64,000 bases of DNA from Aptenodytes patagonicus. Its lineage: Eukaryota > Chordata > Aves > Sphenisciformes > Spheniscidae. The stretch is from the NCBI RefSeq assembly GCF_965638725.1, contig NC_134958.1:20119964-20183963 (forward strand), written 5' to 3'. Below the pieces are notes generated by a model that did not search any database, had not been told where the DNA came from, and saw only the letters and a list, made by a program, of their open reading frames with translations. Positions within the stretch are counted from its first letter, which is position 1. Each line of letters begins with the position of its first letter. Position numbers and translations under genes: made by a program. Shown here piece after piece: positions 23,510 through 36,183 of the stretch.

Positions 23510-24700
23510 CACCAGCCAGACGTGAGGAGCCCCGGGGAAGCGGCCCGACTGCCGGGGCGGAGGCCGCCGGCCGGGCCTCCTTCGGCGGGGCCCGCCGCCG
23601 CCCCGGCTGGAGGGCCGTTCCGTTAGCTGCCCGCCACGGCACCGGCGAGCGGCTCGTCAGATCGAGCCCGTTTTTGACCTGCAGTTAATCCAGTCTGGGG
23701 AAGAGCGAGTTGCGCTGTCCTCCTCGCCACCGCTTTCCGCTCGCTTCCCGGCCGCCCGAGCCCGGCATGCCGGGAGGGTCCCGCCGCCGCCCCTCGGGAG
23801 AGGCCCTGCGGGGCGCCGGGAAGCGCAGCCTGCGCGGCCTGCCAGGGCTCGGCTCGCCCCGAGCGGCTCCGGGGCCGCGCCTGCCTCGCCGGCTCCGGCC
23901 CCGGCCCCGGCGCCACCGGGCGCGGAGCCGCGCCACGCCGTGAGACGAGCGGCTGCCCTCGCTCGATTCGCTCGGAGCTCGGCCGAGCGAGCGCTCGGGA
24001 GCGGCTGGGGCCGCCTGGCGGGCACCCGGTGAGGCGGTGGCGGGGAGTCGCGGCGCAGCCATGTACGGCCTGGCGCGGGCCCTGCAGCGGGCGGCGGCGC
24101 CCGGGCGGCTGTCGGCGCCCCGGCGAGGGGGCGGCGGTGCCGGGGCGCGGCCCTGGGGCTGGGGGCTGGCGCTGGGGCTGGCGTTGGGGGTGAAAGTGCC
24201 GACGCCGGCGGGCTGCGAGGCTGACGGCGGGCAGGAGGCGGAGGCGGACCCGCTGCCGCCCCCTCGGGGCTTCGGCGCGGCCATCGAGAGGAGCAGGGAC
24301 CTGCTGCGGAGGATTAAGGTGCTGGGCGAGCGGGGCTGAAGGGGAGCCGGGGGTCTCACCCCGTGTCTGGTGCTGTGCGAGCCAGCCCTCACCTCCGTGA
24401 GGGGGGAGGCGGGCTTGTATCTCGTTCCCGTGGACTTCGCGATCGCTGCAAGAGATTTCGGTCAAGCGTTGTGTGGGGGGAACGTTTTCGGGGGCCCCGC
24501 CAGGCGTGCGGTGCGCGCCGTGCTGCGAGGAGCCGCCCCGCGCCTGGAGGAGGAGGGCGGACCCCGCCGCGCTGCCGGGGCTCCCATCGGTGAGGAGCCG
24601 CTGCCGCCCGCCCGCCCCGCCCTGCCCCGCCGCGGGCGCTCACGGCCTCCGCCCCGCCCGCAGCTCCTGCGGGTGCTCGTTGGGCTCCCGCTCGGCGATC
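23510..24700 (+). promoter_or_regulatory. LACTB: CpG island and promoter of LACTB
   Basis: GC content and CpG density rise sharply from about 23510 and fall by about 24700, covering the LACTB start codon. No TATA box is evident, as usual for a CpG-island promoter. Long open frames on both strands here come from the GC-rich composition and are not genes. Confidence 0.8.
24061..24318 (+). CDS. LACTB: LACTB exon 1 (targeting segment)
   Basis: ATG at 24061 (context GCAGCCATGT) opens 86 codons ending AIERSRDLLRRIK, with donor GT at 24319. The first 40 or so residues are rich in Ala, Arg and Gly with few acidic residues, followed by WGWGLALGLALGVKV, a likely membrane segment. The open frame extends upstream to 24037 but without an ATG, so 24061 is the start. 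This exon is shorter than the human one. Confidence 0.93.
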
Positions 24701-27700
24701 ACAAACGAATTGCTGAATGTCACGGTAGCTGTCTTACGGAATATTTCATTGGTTTTTTTTTCTTCATGTAGCGTCAGCGAAGGCTGTCGGTGCTTGGGAA
24801 GCTTAGGCCAGGCAGAGCTTGATGTGGGGAGCTGGTGGAAGTACGGTGCAGGGCGGGGTATCTGAGAACACGGGAAGGCCTTAAAGGCTGTAGGAAGGAG
24901 AGGGAGAGGCAAGGGGATTGTTTAAAAAGCACCTTGTAGTTACTTCGAAAATCTAATCAAAGCTCCTTTGAAATTCTGCTTGCTAATAGATGATGCAGTT
25001 TGCGTGTTGCATATTAACTCTGTAATGTTTTGTTTCTGTTCAGTGTTTCTTGCATGTCCTGATCGCTAATTTAATTAAATTATTAAATAAATTATTTTAT
25101 TTAGATTATTATTGTTGTTAGATATATTTTTCCCAGCTGCTGGATTAAAATGTCTGCTTTTCAAAAGCAGTTTTTACCAGTTCAGCCCAAGTAGTATTCG
25201 ACAAAATTTCAACTGTAATGTGACAACAATATGCAGGTCTATTTGTAGGATTGCTTTTGCATTTTTAGGGTTTGGGAGAAGGTGTTTTTTAACTGTAAAG
25301 ATCCTTCTTAATGTCTTCTGTCCGTTTTTTTGACAGGATGAAGCAGGAATCCCAGGTATACTAGTTGGAGTTTCTGTAGATGGAAGGGAAGTCTGGTCAG
25401 AAGGTTAGTATATGGGAGTAGTAGTTGTGCACGCTGTTGAGAAGCGATGAACGTTTCAAAAATGAACAATTTGGACACGCTGATCAAGCTGGAATTTCAT
25501 CCACTTGATGTCCCATCTCCAGACAGTGGCCAGAAACAGGTGCCTAGGGAGTATGAAGTGATACTTTCTTTGGTAAACTTCAATAATTTCCAGGAATCAA
25601 TAATTTATTAACTTCCTGAATGTGCTAGTGTATCTCAACAGTTACGTTTAAAGACTTTTCTTCCATTAATTTGTCAGATCGGTCTTTGAGTATACTTACA
25701 CACTAGGCATACAGCTGTACAGCAGTCTGGTAGAATTGTGTATAGGAGGTAAAGAACTGTTCTCCCCACAGGACCTTACTTAATAGTCGAAGTAATAATG
25801 GCTCACATCTGGTGATCTGTCTCCCATTTGTGGGCTGAGGTGTAGATTTTTGCTGGGAAGGTACTGAGATTTAACAGGTGTCATCCTTCCAGAAACTGCA
25901 AGTGATTTTTCTGCTTACACGGTTTAGTTTTAAATAGAGTCTGCTAGTACTGCTCGTATCATGTAGACATTTGATGTTTATTTAAAAAAAAACCCACCTA
26001 ACTGTGCGTCTGTTTTCAGAAACATTTTCATAATGTGTTTTGGGTTTTTTAGACAACTTAAACAGTAGTAGTAAATGGCAACATATTTCATTAATGTGTT
26101 ACAGAATTTGAAAAAAAACCCTTTGTAAGTAAGGGTGTTAATAACTTTCTTCCGACAGTCTATTGTTGCATTAACTTTTACATATGTATAAAGCTGACTA
26201 TAGGTTTTCATTTCTCTTTCATCATGACAGAAGTGAGTTGGAGAGCCTCTGGTACCTTTTGTAATGTGGCCTAATAAGAAAATTGCACTAGAAACTTAAT
26301 CACAAACTTTCTCAAATCAGATAGCTTTTTCTGGTCTCAAATTACCTAGCAATGAAAGCAGAAGTTTTCATAAGACTTCTGCAGAATCCCTTCCTTGACA
26401 TGCAGGAAAGTGCCTGGGGGAACTAGTGCCAGGGTTGTGGTTTATCACCAGGACTGCCAGATTAGCAAGACAACTACATGTGGGAGCAGAAGCCATGGCA
26501 GAGCTTTCTGTACCCTGCTGCATATGGGTATAGAGAACAACACTGCCTTGAGTAAGGCAGCTGGGAGGTGGGTAACATTGCTCTAGCAGACTTCTGGCTC
26601 ATTTTGTTGTCTTCCTCCCTTCTTCATGGGGGGAAAAACTAGGAACAGGTGTTAAGTTGCATGTATTCTATGACCACGGTCCTAAACCCGCTCTCTTGCT
26701 AGACTGATAGGAGTGATTTGAGATTTGGAAGGTGTTTTCACTGAGGGGTACAGCATCTGCGTTCACAAGCACCAGGCAAGCACCCGAGTAGCAACTTTAC
26801 GTAAAAGAAAGGGTCTTGGGCAACTGACATGTCATCTGTTTTATTTCTTGTATTTTAGCAAGTTTTTCTTTTCCCCGAGTAGTTCATTATTAGACTACAG
26901 TTTTGTGTAGACAGACATGCATAGCTTGCAGGTCTTGCTTGTATTGAAAACTGCAAATATGTCATTACTGCATTTCATTGCTTTTTATGCTGCAACATTA
27001 CTTGCACAGTTTCTTCAAACCTAGCTCAAACTGAAGATTAGTATGGGAGCTTGATAATGACTTATTAATTCCAGTTCTTGCTACCAGACTTGTGGGTTGG
27101 TTACATAGGAAAACACTGGTATGGAGACTATTAAGCTATCTTTTAATTGAAGTCATGCTGAGTGATGTTGAAACGTAGTGTATAACACCACTGTTTAGTG
27201 AAGCTTTACAGCTTAGGTAGTTGCTATGAATTTGTGAGTGATTTCCTTTCTCAATTTCTGTATTGATAAAATAACACCCTTTACTGTTTCAACCATTAAG
27301 TCAGAACAATAAAAGGAGTATTTATGACTGTTGGTCAGTTATTTTACTGTTTAGATTTTGGTCTCTTTAGTTTTTCTACATTGAATATTTGACCTCAGTA
27401 GTGTAAATTTTGGCTTAATCTTCAATCTCATTTATCATTCGGTTTGTTCTGTAGTCTTAATCAGTAACTTGGGATGCCATTGGCCAATACAATGGGCTTT
27501 GATTAACTGTTCCTACTACCTTAAAATGTTGTTAACTTAATTGAAGCAGGAGCAGGGATAGTCCAATGCTTCATGTCCCAGTATAGCTAGAGGAAAAACA
27601 TTTTAGGGAGCCAGTAAATCTAATTCATTGCAAATAATTAATTCAGCATGTCTCTATATAAAATATTTACCACAGTGTTTTTATTTTCTTAAAGGTTTGG

Positions 27701-30700
27701 GTTATGCTGATGTAGAGAATCGTGTAGTATGTAAGCCAGAGACGATCATGCGAATTGCTAGTATTAGCAAGTGTCTTACAATGATGGCTGTTGCTAAATT
27801 GTGGGAAGAGGGGAAACTGGATTTAGATGCTCCAGTGCAGAAATACGTCCCTGAATTTCCAGAAAAAGTCTACGAGGGTGAAAAGGTATGTAATTGTTTA
27901 TTGGTAACACTTCTTTTGATTTTTGTTCCTGTCATTGCACAGCCATATGTGTACAGGTGCCTGTATCTGGACCTATTCCTGTAAAACAGCAAAAATCATT
28001 TAGACGAGTACTGATGTTTGCTGCTTGAAAAAGCAGCACTGGAAATTTGGATCTTCAGTTTTATATCAAGTGTGTAGTATGTGCATATACATGTATGTAT
28101 TTTAACTGGGTTTAATACATGGTATTTAAAAGGTCTTATATCTTTGTCTGTTCTTCGTCATGTTGAATTTTGCTTTTCTGGTGATTTAGTGTGCATCATA
28201 TCTTTAATGAAGAGAGCTCACATTTAAATATTGTCCTTTCTACCTAGGTTGCTATTACTACAAGACTGTTAGTTTCACACTTGAGTGGGATTCGTCACTA
28301 TGAAAAAGATATTACAAAAGTGAAGGAAGAAAAGGAAAAGGCAAACAGAGCATTTAAACTAACAAAACCCTATCAGGATAAAGAACAAAAAGAAAAAGAA
28401 GAAAAAGGCGTTGAAAAGACTGATTCTGTCAAACCGAGGAAAGAACATGAAGGTGAGGTAAAAAGCCGAAATTCAAAACCTGGCAGGAGAGACAAGGAAT
28501 TTGAGCAAGAAGAGTATTATTTGAAGGAAAAATTTGAAAGTGTGATTGAATCACTGAAGATATTTAAAAATGATCCTTTATTCTTTAAACCAGGTGAGTT
28601 TCTATTCATTTAGACCAAAATGTGCTCTTCTGGTGAAATTTTTGTTTCAAATTGTTTTACGTGCAGTGAGGATAGTAGAGTCCAGTAAAGAGTGTTTGTT
28701 TGGGGTTTTTGTTTTGTTCTGCCCCCCCCCCCCCCCCCCCCCCCTTTTTTTTTTCTTGTGCCCCATTAAAAGCTCAACGGAGAAGTATTTGGGCTTTCGC
28801 ACAAACCATCTGGACGTGTAATTGTCTTAAAACTGATGTAACTTTTGAAGACTGAACTGGTCAGGATTTTAGCAGTTCAGTTTTAGATAACAGTCTTGTA
28901 TAGATATCTTTACCAATCTACTGACTTAAAGAATTGTGCTTATATAGATACTTCTAATGATGTATCTGCACCATAATCCAGCAGGTTCAACATGTGATGT
29001 AGCCAAGACTTAAAAGGTAATACAAAGAGTCCCAGATAAAAAAAAGTATTTTGTAAGCGGATACCAACTTGCTGTATTCATGCTCTGGGCCTTCTAGATA
29101 TGAACCAAAAGCAAAAAATTTTAGTGAGGCACTAAACCAGAGCTAAAAAATTCTACAGAAAGACCACAGAATCACAGAATTGTTGAGGTTATTTATTGTT
29201 GGAATTATTCAAGTTAATTCTAGAAAGGACTTTGAGGAACTTCAGGTGTAAGTTCTAAATGAGTTAAGTTAACAGGCAAATGATACGCATTGCTGATAAA
29301 CAGTAAATAATGTGCATTTAAGGGGAGAGGGGTAGGAAGGGGGAGAAGTTAACCACTTGGAGAGTTCTAGGAACCATTTCAAGTAAGAGATCTGTCTCGA
29401 CTGTAGGCAGTTCGGCAGTTGCTTTATATGTAGATGTTTCATAAAAGGTGTTAGCGCAAGAATGAGATTTTAAAAAATGAAACACTGTTTTGTAAATAAA
29501 TTCTGTTGTCTTAAATAATACACGTTAGTGTTCATATAATCTTTCAGGATATTCTAGAACTAGAAAACTAGAACTAGAAACACTATGATAGAAGTGATCA
29601 AGACCTTTGAAAACCTTGGGCGAGTACTGTCCTTGTCTTTCCATCTCTCGGGTATAGACACACAAACAAGTCACGTAGGTGAGCGTCTTTTAAGAAGTAA
29701 TTTTATGGTTTGCTTCAGCTTTCCAAATCCAGACATCCTTGTTAGAACTGGTACGGTAAATCTTGTGGAAAGGATGTTAAGTGTCAAGTCTTCACATCTT
29801 GGCTGAGACCTGGCTGTACATGCAGATCCCTGAAAATCTTTTAGCGCTGTTCTCAGAGCTACCTGCACTTAGCAAGCATCTGTGTCTGCTGCAGTACAGA
29901 AATTCCTAGCGCCCAGTATCATAAGCTTGTGATTCATATCATATTAAAATTGGGGGTGGAGGGGGAGTCTTTTAATTTGCTATATATAGTTTTATTTGCA
30001 CATGTGATTACTTAAATTTTATCCTTCAGATTCCATTTAAGCATCATGTGGCTAACTTTTCTCCCCCCCCTTTCTCATTGTGTTTCTTCAAGGTAGTCAG
30101 TTCTTGTATTCAACATACGGCTTTACTCTCTTAAGCGCTGTTGTGGAGAGAGTTTCAGGACAGAAATTTACAGATTATATGCTAAAAATGTTTCGTGATT
30201 TGGATATGCTATCAACTGTACTAGATGATAATGAAGCAATGATATATAACAGAGCAAGGTAAACAAGGATGAAACTTTTTTTTCCCCCAACAATTGTTGC
30301 TCTTTCTATCTTTATTAAGCCAACTGAATTAAGAATGTGTGATTTTTATTTTTTTTTCCCCAGGTTTTTAAATGAAGTGGCTTATGTTATTTCAAAGTTA
30401 GTCATGTAACTGATTTTATGTCAGCATTATGGTATTGGTTCTGTAATTAGCATGTGAAATTGCAGAATAGGAAATAAGTATTTCCTGTTGTAAGAGTATA
30501 TATCGGGGGAGAGTGGCAGGGGTGACTTTGTAGTTTGCATTTTTTTTTGGGTACAAATAAGCAGGTAAGTGTAAATAGAGTAAAATAAAGGAGTCACTAG
30601 GAGATTATGTTAGAATATATAGTTACCTTGTTTTGCTTAATATACTGACTTTTTAAGAGTTCCATGAATTGTAATAGTCTCACAGTAACACCAGGTTTTC

Positions 30701-33248
30701 ATAAATTAAATTGTAGTATTGATTTTAACCAGAATTAAAATTCTGTTTAACACAGAACATGCTTGACCAATTGATTTCTTTTTAATAACTTAAAAAAAAA
30801 AAAAACCCAAACCAACAAAAACAACAACAACAAAAAAAACCCAGAGAAATTTATGTAACTGTGGATAATCCATTCCAATATAAGGGCAGAGTTTCTTGTC
30901 TTTCTCTCCAGTCTTATTTTACTGACCTACCTGTCTGGGCTCTGAAATTCATTTATTGACTCACATGTTAAATTTTGGTGCAGGAGAAGAATTCTAACTG
31001 AATCACAAAAGCAGGTTATGGAAAAAGTCTTATGAAAATGAGACTCAAACTTTTTAAAAGTTTGGCTTCTAAAATGCTCTCGAAGAATGAAAATGGTGAT
31101 GAACATGTTGAATCCAAGGTTTATAGTACTTACATGTAAGTGTATATTTAAAGTGTGTGTACACACACACACACACACACACACACAAAGCAGTTTGTAG
31201 TGTTTTAGAGATAGCTTTACTGCTGTATTCTAAGATGCTTTGTGCTGGTATTTTGCTTGCAAATTTTCAGAGGCTCTTTTGGCTGTAGATCTGGATGCTA
31301 GTGTTGTTCTCCAATTATCAAGCTTGTACAGTCAAGTTCGTTTAAATATATGTGTGTATATGAACCCTTTTATAAACTGAAGTATGGTAGGGATGAAAGA
31401 ATTGGGCCAGATGCTGTTTTGGGGGTCTTTTTATGGGCTACTTATTGTTAAGCAAAACTGAGATGCTAATGTGATGGTTTTGCTTCCACAAATAGCTAGC
31501 TTGGTGCCTCAAACTAGAACATATTGACATGTTGTGGTTTGTTTAATGGTTTGGTTATACTGTATTTCACTGACATGAAAAAGTGTAAAAGTTCGCGTTC
31601 TAGATCTTTAGAGGTGTAAGTCAAGCATTTCAGCGTCTTTGTAACAGGTTTTATTGTGATTGAAAAACTGACTGTAGGGACACCGAGATAATCAAGTCAC
31701 TGGCAGAGTTGATGGTAGTCTTGGACCGTTCATCTCTTCCTTTGCTTCAACCTCTGATTTTCAGTATTACGGCTTTCAGAAGTTCCCTAAAAGTTTTCCA
31801 ATATAAGTGCAGACTAGACAGGGAATGTATCTCTGTACTGTTGGATAGTATGCTTGCCCTGCCCCTCCCCCCCCCCCCCCCTTTTTTTTTGTGTGTGTGT
31901 GTGGTTCCTTTTCACAACTCTCCAGGTAGTACATGGACGTCTTGTGGTCTAAAGGCCAAAGGTTGAAATTAATCAGATTATAGAGTTATTCAACATTCCT
32001 TTTCGTATGTTGTATGAAATGAATCCAGTCATGATTGGACTGTTTCTTTCAAAAGCATAATTCGGTCTGCACTCCTGTTGTATTGTTCCTGATAGTTCAT
32101 TCTGCAGTTCTGGTTGGTAGTTTTTAATTTGTATTTTAATGACAGGTTTTGCAAGACTCCTTCATGCTTCTCACTTGTCTTAGTAGTTCCAGAATATTCA
32201 GTTGTTGTTGTATATGGCAACTGTAATGGGGCAGTGGGAGGAAATCAATCATAAATGGAAACTACTGTCTCAGAGCAGTGAAATTTCAGCTCGGTGTCTG
32301 ATAATCATGGCGTGGTTGAGGATTCCTCTTTCTTAAAACACTTTAAATCTAGTACAGTGATTTAAGAAAAATCCTGCGCTGGCTGATCTATAGCTTTCTG
32401 TCACATCTTTTTACTTGTATATTGCCTTTACTCTTAGTATATCCTAAGAGTAAGTAGAAGGATTAGTACTTTTATTGAACCTAAGCTTCTAACCTAAGAA
32501 GTCACCGTATTTTTTGTTTTCCCATCTGAATTCCTTGTTGATTTTTCTACAAGAAACATATTTAAGAAAAATATATTTTAAAAAATTCTAACGTTTCATG
32601 AGAACAAGCTAATACACGCTCAGTTTGCTTTTTTAAGGTAGGAGAACTTAAAATAGTTGTGCGCAGTATCTGAGAATGACAAGTTGAATTTTCTTGAATT
32701 CTAGGTGTTATGTTTACAACAAAAAGGGACGGCTGGTAAACGCACCGTATGTGGACAACTCTTACAAGTGGGCTGGTGGTGGCTTTCTGTCGTCAGTAGG
32801 TGACCTTCTGAAATTTGGAAATGCCTTGTTATACAGTTATCAGGCCGGACAATTTAAAAATACTAATGGCAAACTTCTTCCTGGGTACCTCAAAACAGAC
32901 ACAGTCGCAATGATGTGGACCCCAGTGCCAAAAACAGAAGTATCATGGGACAGGGATGGTAAATACGCAATGGCTTGGGCTGTAGTAGAGAAAAAACAAC
33001 AATATGGCTGTTGCAGACAGCAGAGGCACTATGCATCTCACACGGGTGGTGCAGTGGGGGCAAGTAGCGTCCTCCTAATTCTTCCTGAAGAGCTGGACTC
33101 TGAAGCTATAGATACTGGGCTAGTGGCACCACCTAGAGGAGTAATTGTTAGTATTATCTGTAATATGCAATCAGTTTCACTCAACAGCACTGCCTTAAAG
33201 ATTGCAAGGGAATTTGATAAAGAAAAATGGGCGCAATATATGGATTAA
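24061..33248 (+). CDS. LACTB: LACTB, mitochondrial serine beta-lactamase-like protein
   Basis: LACTB is a vertebrate descendant of bacterial class C beta-lactamases and penicillin-binding proteins. It is a serine protease-like protein of the mitochondrial intermembrane space that assembles into filaments and is linked to lipid metabolism. Six coding exons join in frame (24061-24318, 25337-25403, 27695-27885, 28248-28593, 30093-30258, 32705-33248) to give 1572 bp, 523 residues; the human protein is 547. The N-terminus is Arg/Ala-rich with a Gly/Leu hydrophobic segment (about residues 37-47), fitting a mitochondrial targeting and membrane segment. The catalytic S-x-x-K is S131-I-S-K134, a Tyr-Ser-Thr motif is at about 293-295, and HTGG is at about 455-458. 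A Lys/Glu-rich linker (about 190-260) interrupts the fold, as in the human protein. Catalytic residues look intact. The span given is genomic. Confidence 0.96.
25337..25403 (+). CDS. LACTB: LACTB exon 2
   Basis: A 67-bp exon (acceptor AG 25335-25336, donor GT 25404) encoding DEAGIPGILVGVSVDGREVW followed by SE, then one base of a Gly codon. It starts the beta-lactamase fold. Confidence 0.95.
27695..27885 (+). CDS. LACTB: LACTB exon 3 with catalytic S-x-x-K
   Basis: A 191-bp exon (acceptor AG 27693-27694, donor GT 27886). It encodes GLGYADVENRVVCKPETIMR followed by IASISKC, which carries the nucleophile Ser and the general-base Lys (S131 and K134 here, equivalent to human S164 and K167). The residue after the motif is Cys where the human protein has Ser (from memory). 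Confidence 0.96.
28248..28593 (+). CDS. LACTB: LACTB exon 4 with Lys/Glu-rich linker
   Basis: A 346-bp exon (acceptor AG 28246-28247, donor GT 28594). It begins VAITTRLLVSHLSGIRHYEK, enters a low-complexity Lys/Glu stretch, and returns to ordered sequence at LKIFKNDPLFFKPG. The linker is much less conserved than its flanks and differs from the human one in sequence. Confidence 0.95.
28722..28754. repeat. Poly-C (23) then poly-T (10) tract in LACTB intron 4
   Basis: An uninterrupted run of 23 C at 28722-28744 is followed by 10 T at 28745-28754, about 130 bp after exon 4. On the other strand it is a poly-G run able to form a G-quadruplex. Run length in an assembly is often uncertain. Confidence 0.9.
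29164..29255 (-). mobile_element. Degenerate CR1-like LINE 3' fragment
   Basis: CACAGAATCACAGAATTGTTGAGGTT is the reverse complement of a typical chicken-repeat-1 3' tail with its 8-bp ATTCTGTG repeats. Weaker similarity (AGAAAGGACTTTGAGGAAC) resumes after about 35 unrelated bases. It lies in LACTB intron 4, minus orientation. The extent is approximate. Confidence 0.45.
30093..30258 (+). CDS. LACTB: LACTB exon 5
   Basis: A 166-bp exon (acceptor AG 30091-30092, donor GT 30259) starting SQFLYSTYGFTLLSAVVERV. The Tyr of YST corresponds to the class C YxN position. It ends with AG of a split Arg codon. Confidence 0.95.
31153..31187. repeat. (GT)n(AC)n microsatellite in LACTB intron 5
   Basis: GTGTGTGT is followed directly by about 13 AC units. 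The short GT block can pair with the AC block. Confidence 0.95.
31867..31902. repeat. Poly-C (15), poly-T (9), (GT)6 tract in LACTB intron 5
   Basis: C run 31867-31881, T run 31882-31890, then GT repeats. The arrangement resembles the C23T10 tract in intron 4. Confidence 0.9.
32705..33248 (+). CDS. LACTB: LACTB exon 6 (C-terminal third)
   Basis: Acceptor AG at 32703-32704. The exon completes the Arg codon and encodes CYVYNKKGRLVN onward, including DNSYKWAGGG and HYASHTGGAVGAS, and stops at TAA 33246-33248. HTGG is equivalent to the KTG motif of beta-lactamases. The protein ends FDKEKWAQYMD. Confidence 0.96.
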
Positions 33249-36155
33249 AAAAAGAGATACGTGTAACTGAACTCACTGTACTGAAACATGAAAAACAAAT
33301 GGAGAAGGATGTAATTGGACTCCAAGATCACTAAGAATACGTGAAGAAAAAGCATCAAAAATTCACTTAATTAACTTCTGCTAGTGGTGCTAAACTTACG
33401 TGTAACTGGAATTCATCTCTCAGGGAAGTTCCTAACTTACAGAAAAGGAGAATGTAACAGTCAAATTTGACTTCCTGTAGTACCTGTGTAAATTATCGTT
33501 ACATTAGCAGGTTTTTTCCTCATCCAGTCAAGCACTTGACCAAGATTAAAAAAACTAGTATTGGTTTCCTGCACTGAGAAGGACAACAACAAATTGTCTA
33601 CCTTAAATGTTAAACTTCTGAAAAATTTCACATCTTGATTTGAGCACACAAAGATGTAATTCATTATTCTCACAGTTCCAGTCTGCCAAAACTGTTCAGT
33701 ATTACTTTTTAAAGAAAAATGGTTTTACTGTTGATTTCTGTTTTTTCACATAGTGCTTATTTGCTTAAAAAGCAAAAAAACCCAACAAAACCCAAATCTT
33801 CAAAGCTACCTCCAGAATGCAGATTTATACCAGACGTACGCTTTTGTCAGAGCTGTGGATTGTTAAGAATTAGAAAAGAATGATGCTAGAGTAATGCAAG
33901 TAAAAATCTTTTTGTTATTTAGATGTCTCTCTTCCATTTTTATTGGACACAGAGAATGTGTGAAACTAGTTTACTGTGAAAAAAGGGTATTATTTCCACA
34001 GTCAAATATGCCCGAATAGCACAACATGGTAAGCTGTCAAACTGTCTCATTGTTTTTGAATGATACACATGCTAACTTTGGTAGCCAGAAATGGCACTGT
34101 ATTCTGTAATGTAGATATTCCTTCAGATGTTGGAATTAGGAACTCGAATAACTCCATAAAATTTAAAGCCCATTCTTGAAGCCAGTAGTAGAAGTCTCAC
34201 AGACTTTGAGAGTTTTTTTTTGAAAACCATCCTTTTTTCCATTTGGAGACCTGCCTCAAGGAGTTACTTTTGCACAAGGTTGAACAAGAAATTGTGATAG
34301 AATTCCAAAGAAGCATTTTCTAATCTTCAATTTTACTATAGGAATACAGTAACATCTGAATATGTTAATTTTATATATTCCATGATGGCATGGAAGATCT
34401 CCAAGATCTAACCACACCCCACGTGCCCTGCAGTTATATCAGACTATTTCCAGGCTGAGGCAAAACAAAATATCCTTCAGGAAAGGTTTGAATACTTACG
34501 TCCCTGCACTGTTTAGCAGCTCTGCTTCTCTGAATTTAAGGAGCAAAATGTCTTAGATAACAGCTGGCAGAAGATAGCCTTACCTGCCTCTTTCCCAAGT
34601 TAGTGCTTTTTGTATTAACTTCATAGTTGTTACCTGCCCTGTGATGAAAAACATACTATCATCTCTGTTCCCAGTATGCCTATGATTGATAACAACATTT
34701 ACTACCTAAGACTGACAAACCAGGAAATTTAATATCTTGAAGTGTCGGTGTTTTACCTACATTTTTAATTGAAGCTAGTAGGACTGGTTTAGTACTCTTC
34801 ATAATTACAACCATTCTTGTGCCTTAGAACAGTAAAAGCTTACACCTAAATTATTTGCTTGGGTTTTTTGGCCCACTCACCAAAACTTCACTGTTTTATT
34901 CATTAATAATGGGTTGTCTTTATCTCAAGAATATCAAATCAGTAGCGACAAGAGAGAGAACCTTTCTGAACAAACTTTCATTTGGTCAGGCAATAAATTA
35001 CCTACTCTTCCACTCAAGTCTTTGAAATTGTTTGACAGTTCCAATACATAAGTACTGGACGTGAGCGTCTTCTACAATAGCAACATTTTTTTTTTCCCCA
35101 GTCTTGAGCACCTACTAGCTGAGTAAACATTGAGCAGCAGAAGTCATTGCCTGTTTTACACAGGGAACAAGAGTAAGTAGTTCTGAGTTGTTTTCATGTT
35201 GAAGAATACATGAATAGAAATAGACTGAATACAATGTTTTAAATATAGAAAAATCTGAAAAGTACGCTGTTATTTTAGGATTTATAACATACTTTTCTTG
35301 TATGATGCATCTGTTTTGCAAATGGTATTTATTGTTCTTGAAAACCATTTTGCATATTTGAGAGAAAACAAGTTTCACTCACTGACCATTGTGTTTGGGT
35401 TTAGACAAAGATTCAGAATGTAGAAGGTGTAGGTTTACCTTTATGCTTGTCTGCATATGTCCAACCACTAATAAATGGAAATATTTCAAGTACGTATGAA
35501 AGTGAATAATGGTAAGAAGTGTCTAAGGCATTTTTAACACCAAGTTATTAATGACAGTGTCTCACTCCCCTCATAGAATATGTTTAGCCACCAACTTTTT
35601 ATATGCGTACCATGTTCTTTTTACTGTATCCCCTGCAATGTAAGGCTTTTAAAAAACCTCTGTTGTCACATGTACGGTATTGGAGATGCTACGATGTCTA
35701 AATTTCATCTTCTAGTACCTGGAACAAAATGGGTCACTGACTTTCTCTGATTTGGTATTTACTTAATCATGAGTTCTTATCTCTTAGGGTGGAGGAGAAG
35801 GCGGCAGAGATATGGGAGACTAGGAATCAGTCTGGCCTTAGCATGTGTATTCAGGTCACAAGTGAATTAATACTGCTACTTTGATCTTTGTTCTGCAACC
35901 AGTTATTTGATGGACTGGCATTAAGTGTGGGAAACTGGTCAATTAAGAGCAGCTTTCATGATAAACTTGCTCTTAAATTAACCTTTATTGTGAAAACACA
36001 GTATGGCACTGACATAAAACTGTACTTTTCTTAAAAGGCATGTATACTAAATTGGTGCATCTATTTCTGTATCAAACACCTACTTTTTGCATCTGGTAAT
36101 TGTAAGTGTTCACAGTTTGAATTAACTGAAATAAAACTTATCTTGTAAATGCAAC
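33249..36155 (+). other. LACTB: LACTB 3' UTR
   Basis: About 2.9 kb of AT-rich sequence without open frames. AATAAA occurs at 34992-34997, 35470-35475 and 36130-36135. The last is nearest the boundary with RPS27L and gives the longest transcript. Which site is used cannot be told from sequence alone. Confidence 0.6.
36130..36135 (+). terminator. LACTB: Distal candidate poly(A) signal of LACTB
   Basis: AATAAA in GAAATAAAACTTATCTTGTAA, followed by a T-rich region (GGGGTTTTTTTATTG), which fits a downstream U-rich element. Confidence 0.55.
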
Positions 36156-36183
36156 AAATTGTAATACCAGATTTTGGGGTTTT

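Noticed and set aside
23623-24465. 280-codon minus-strand open frame, with others nearby
   Set aside because: It lies wholly in the LACTB CpG island. GC-rich DNA has few stop codons, the protein is Pro/Arg/Ala low-complexity, and the opposite strand holds the real LACTB exon 1.
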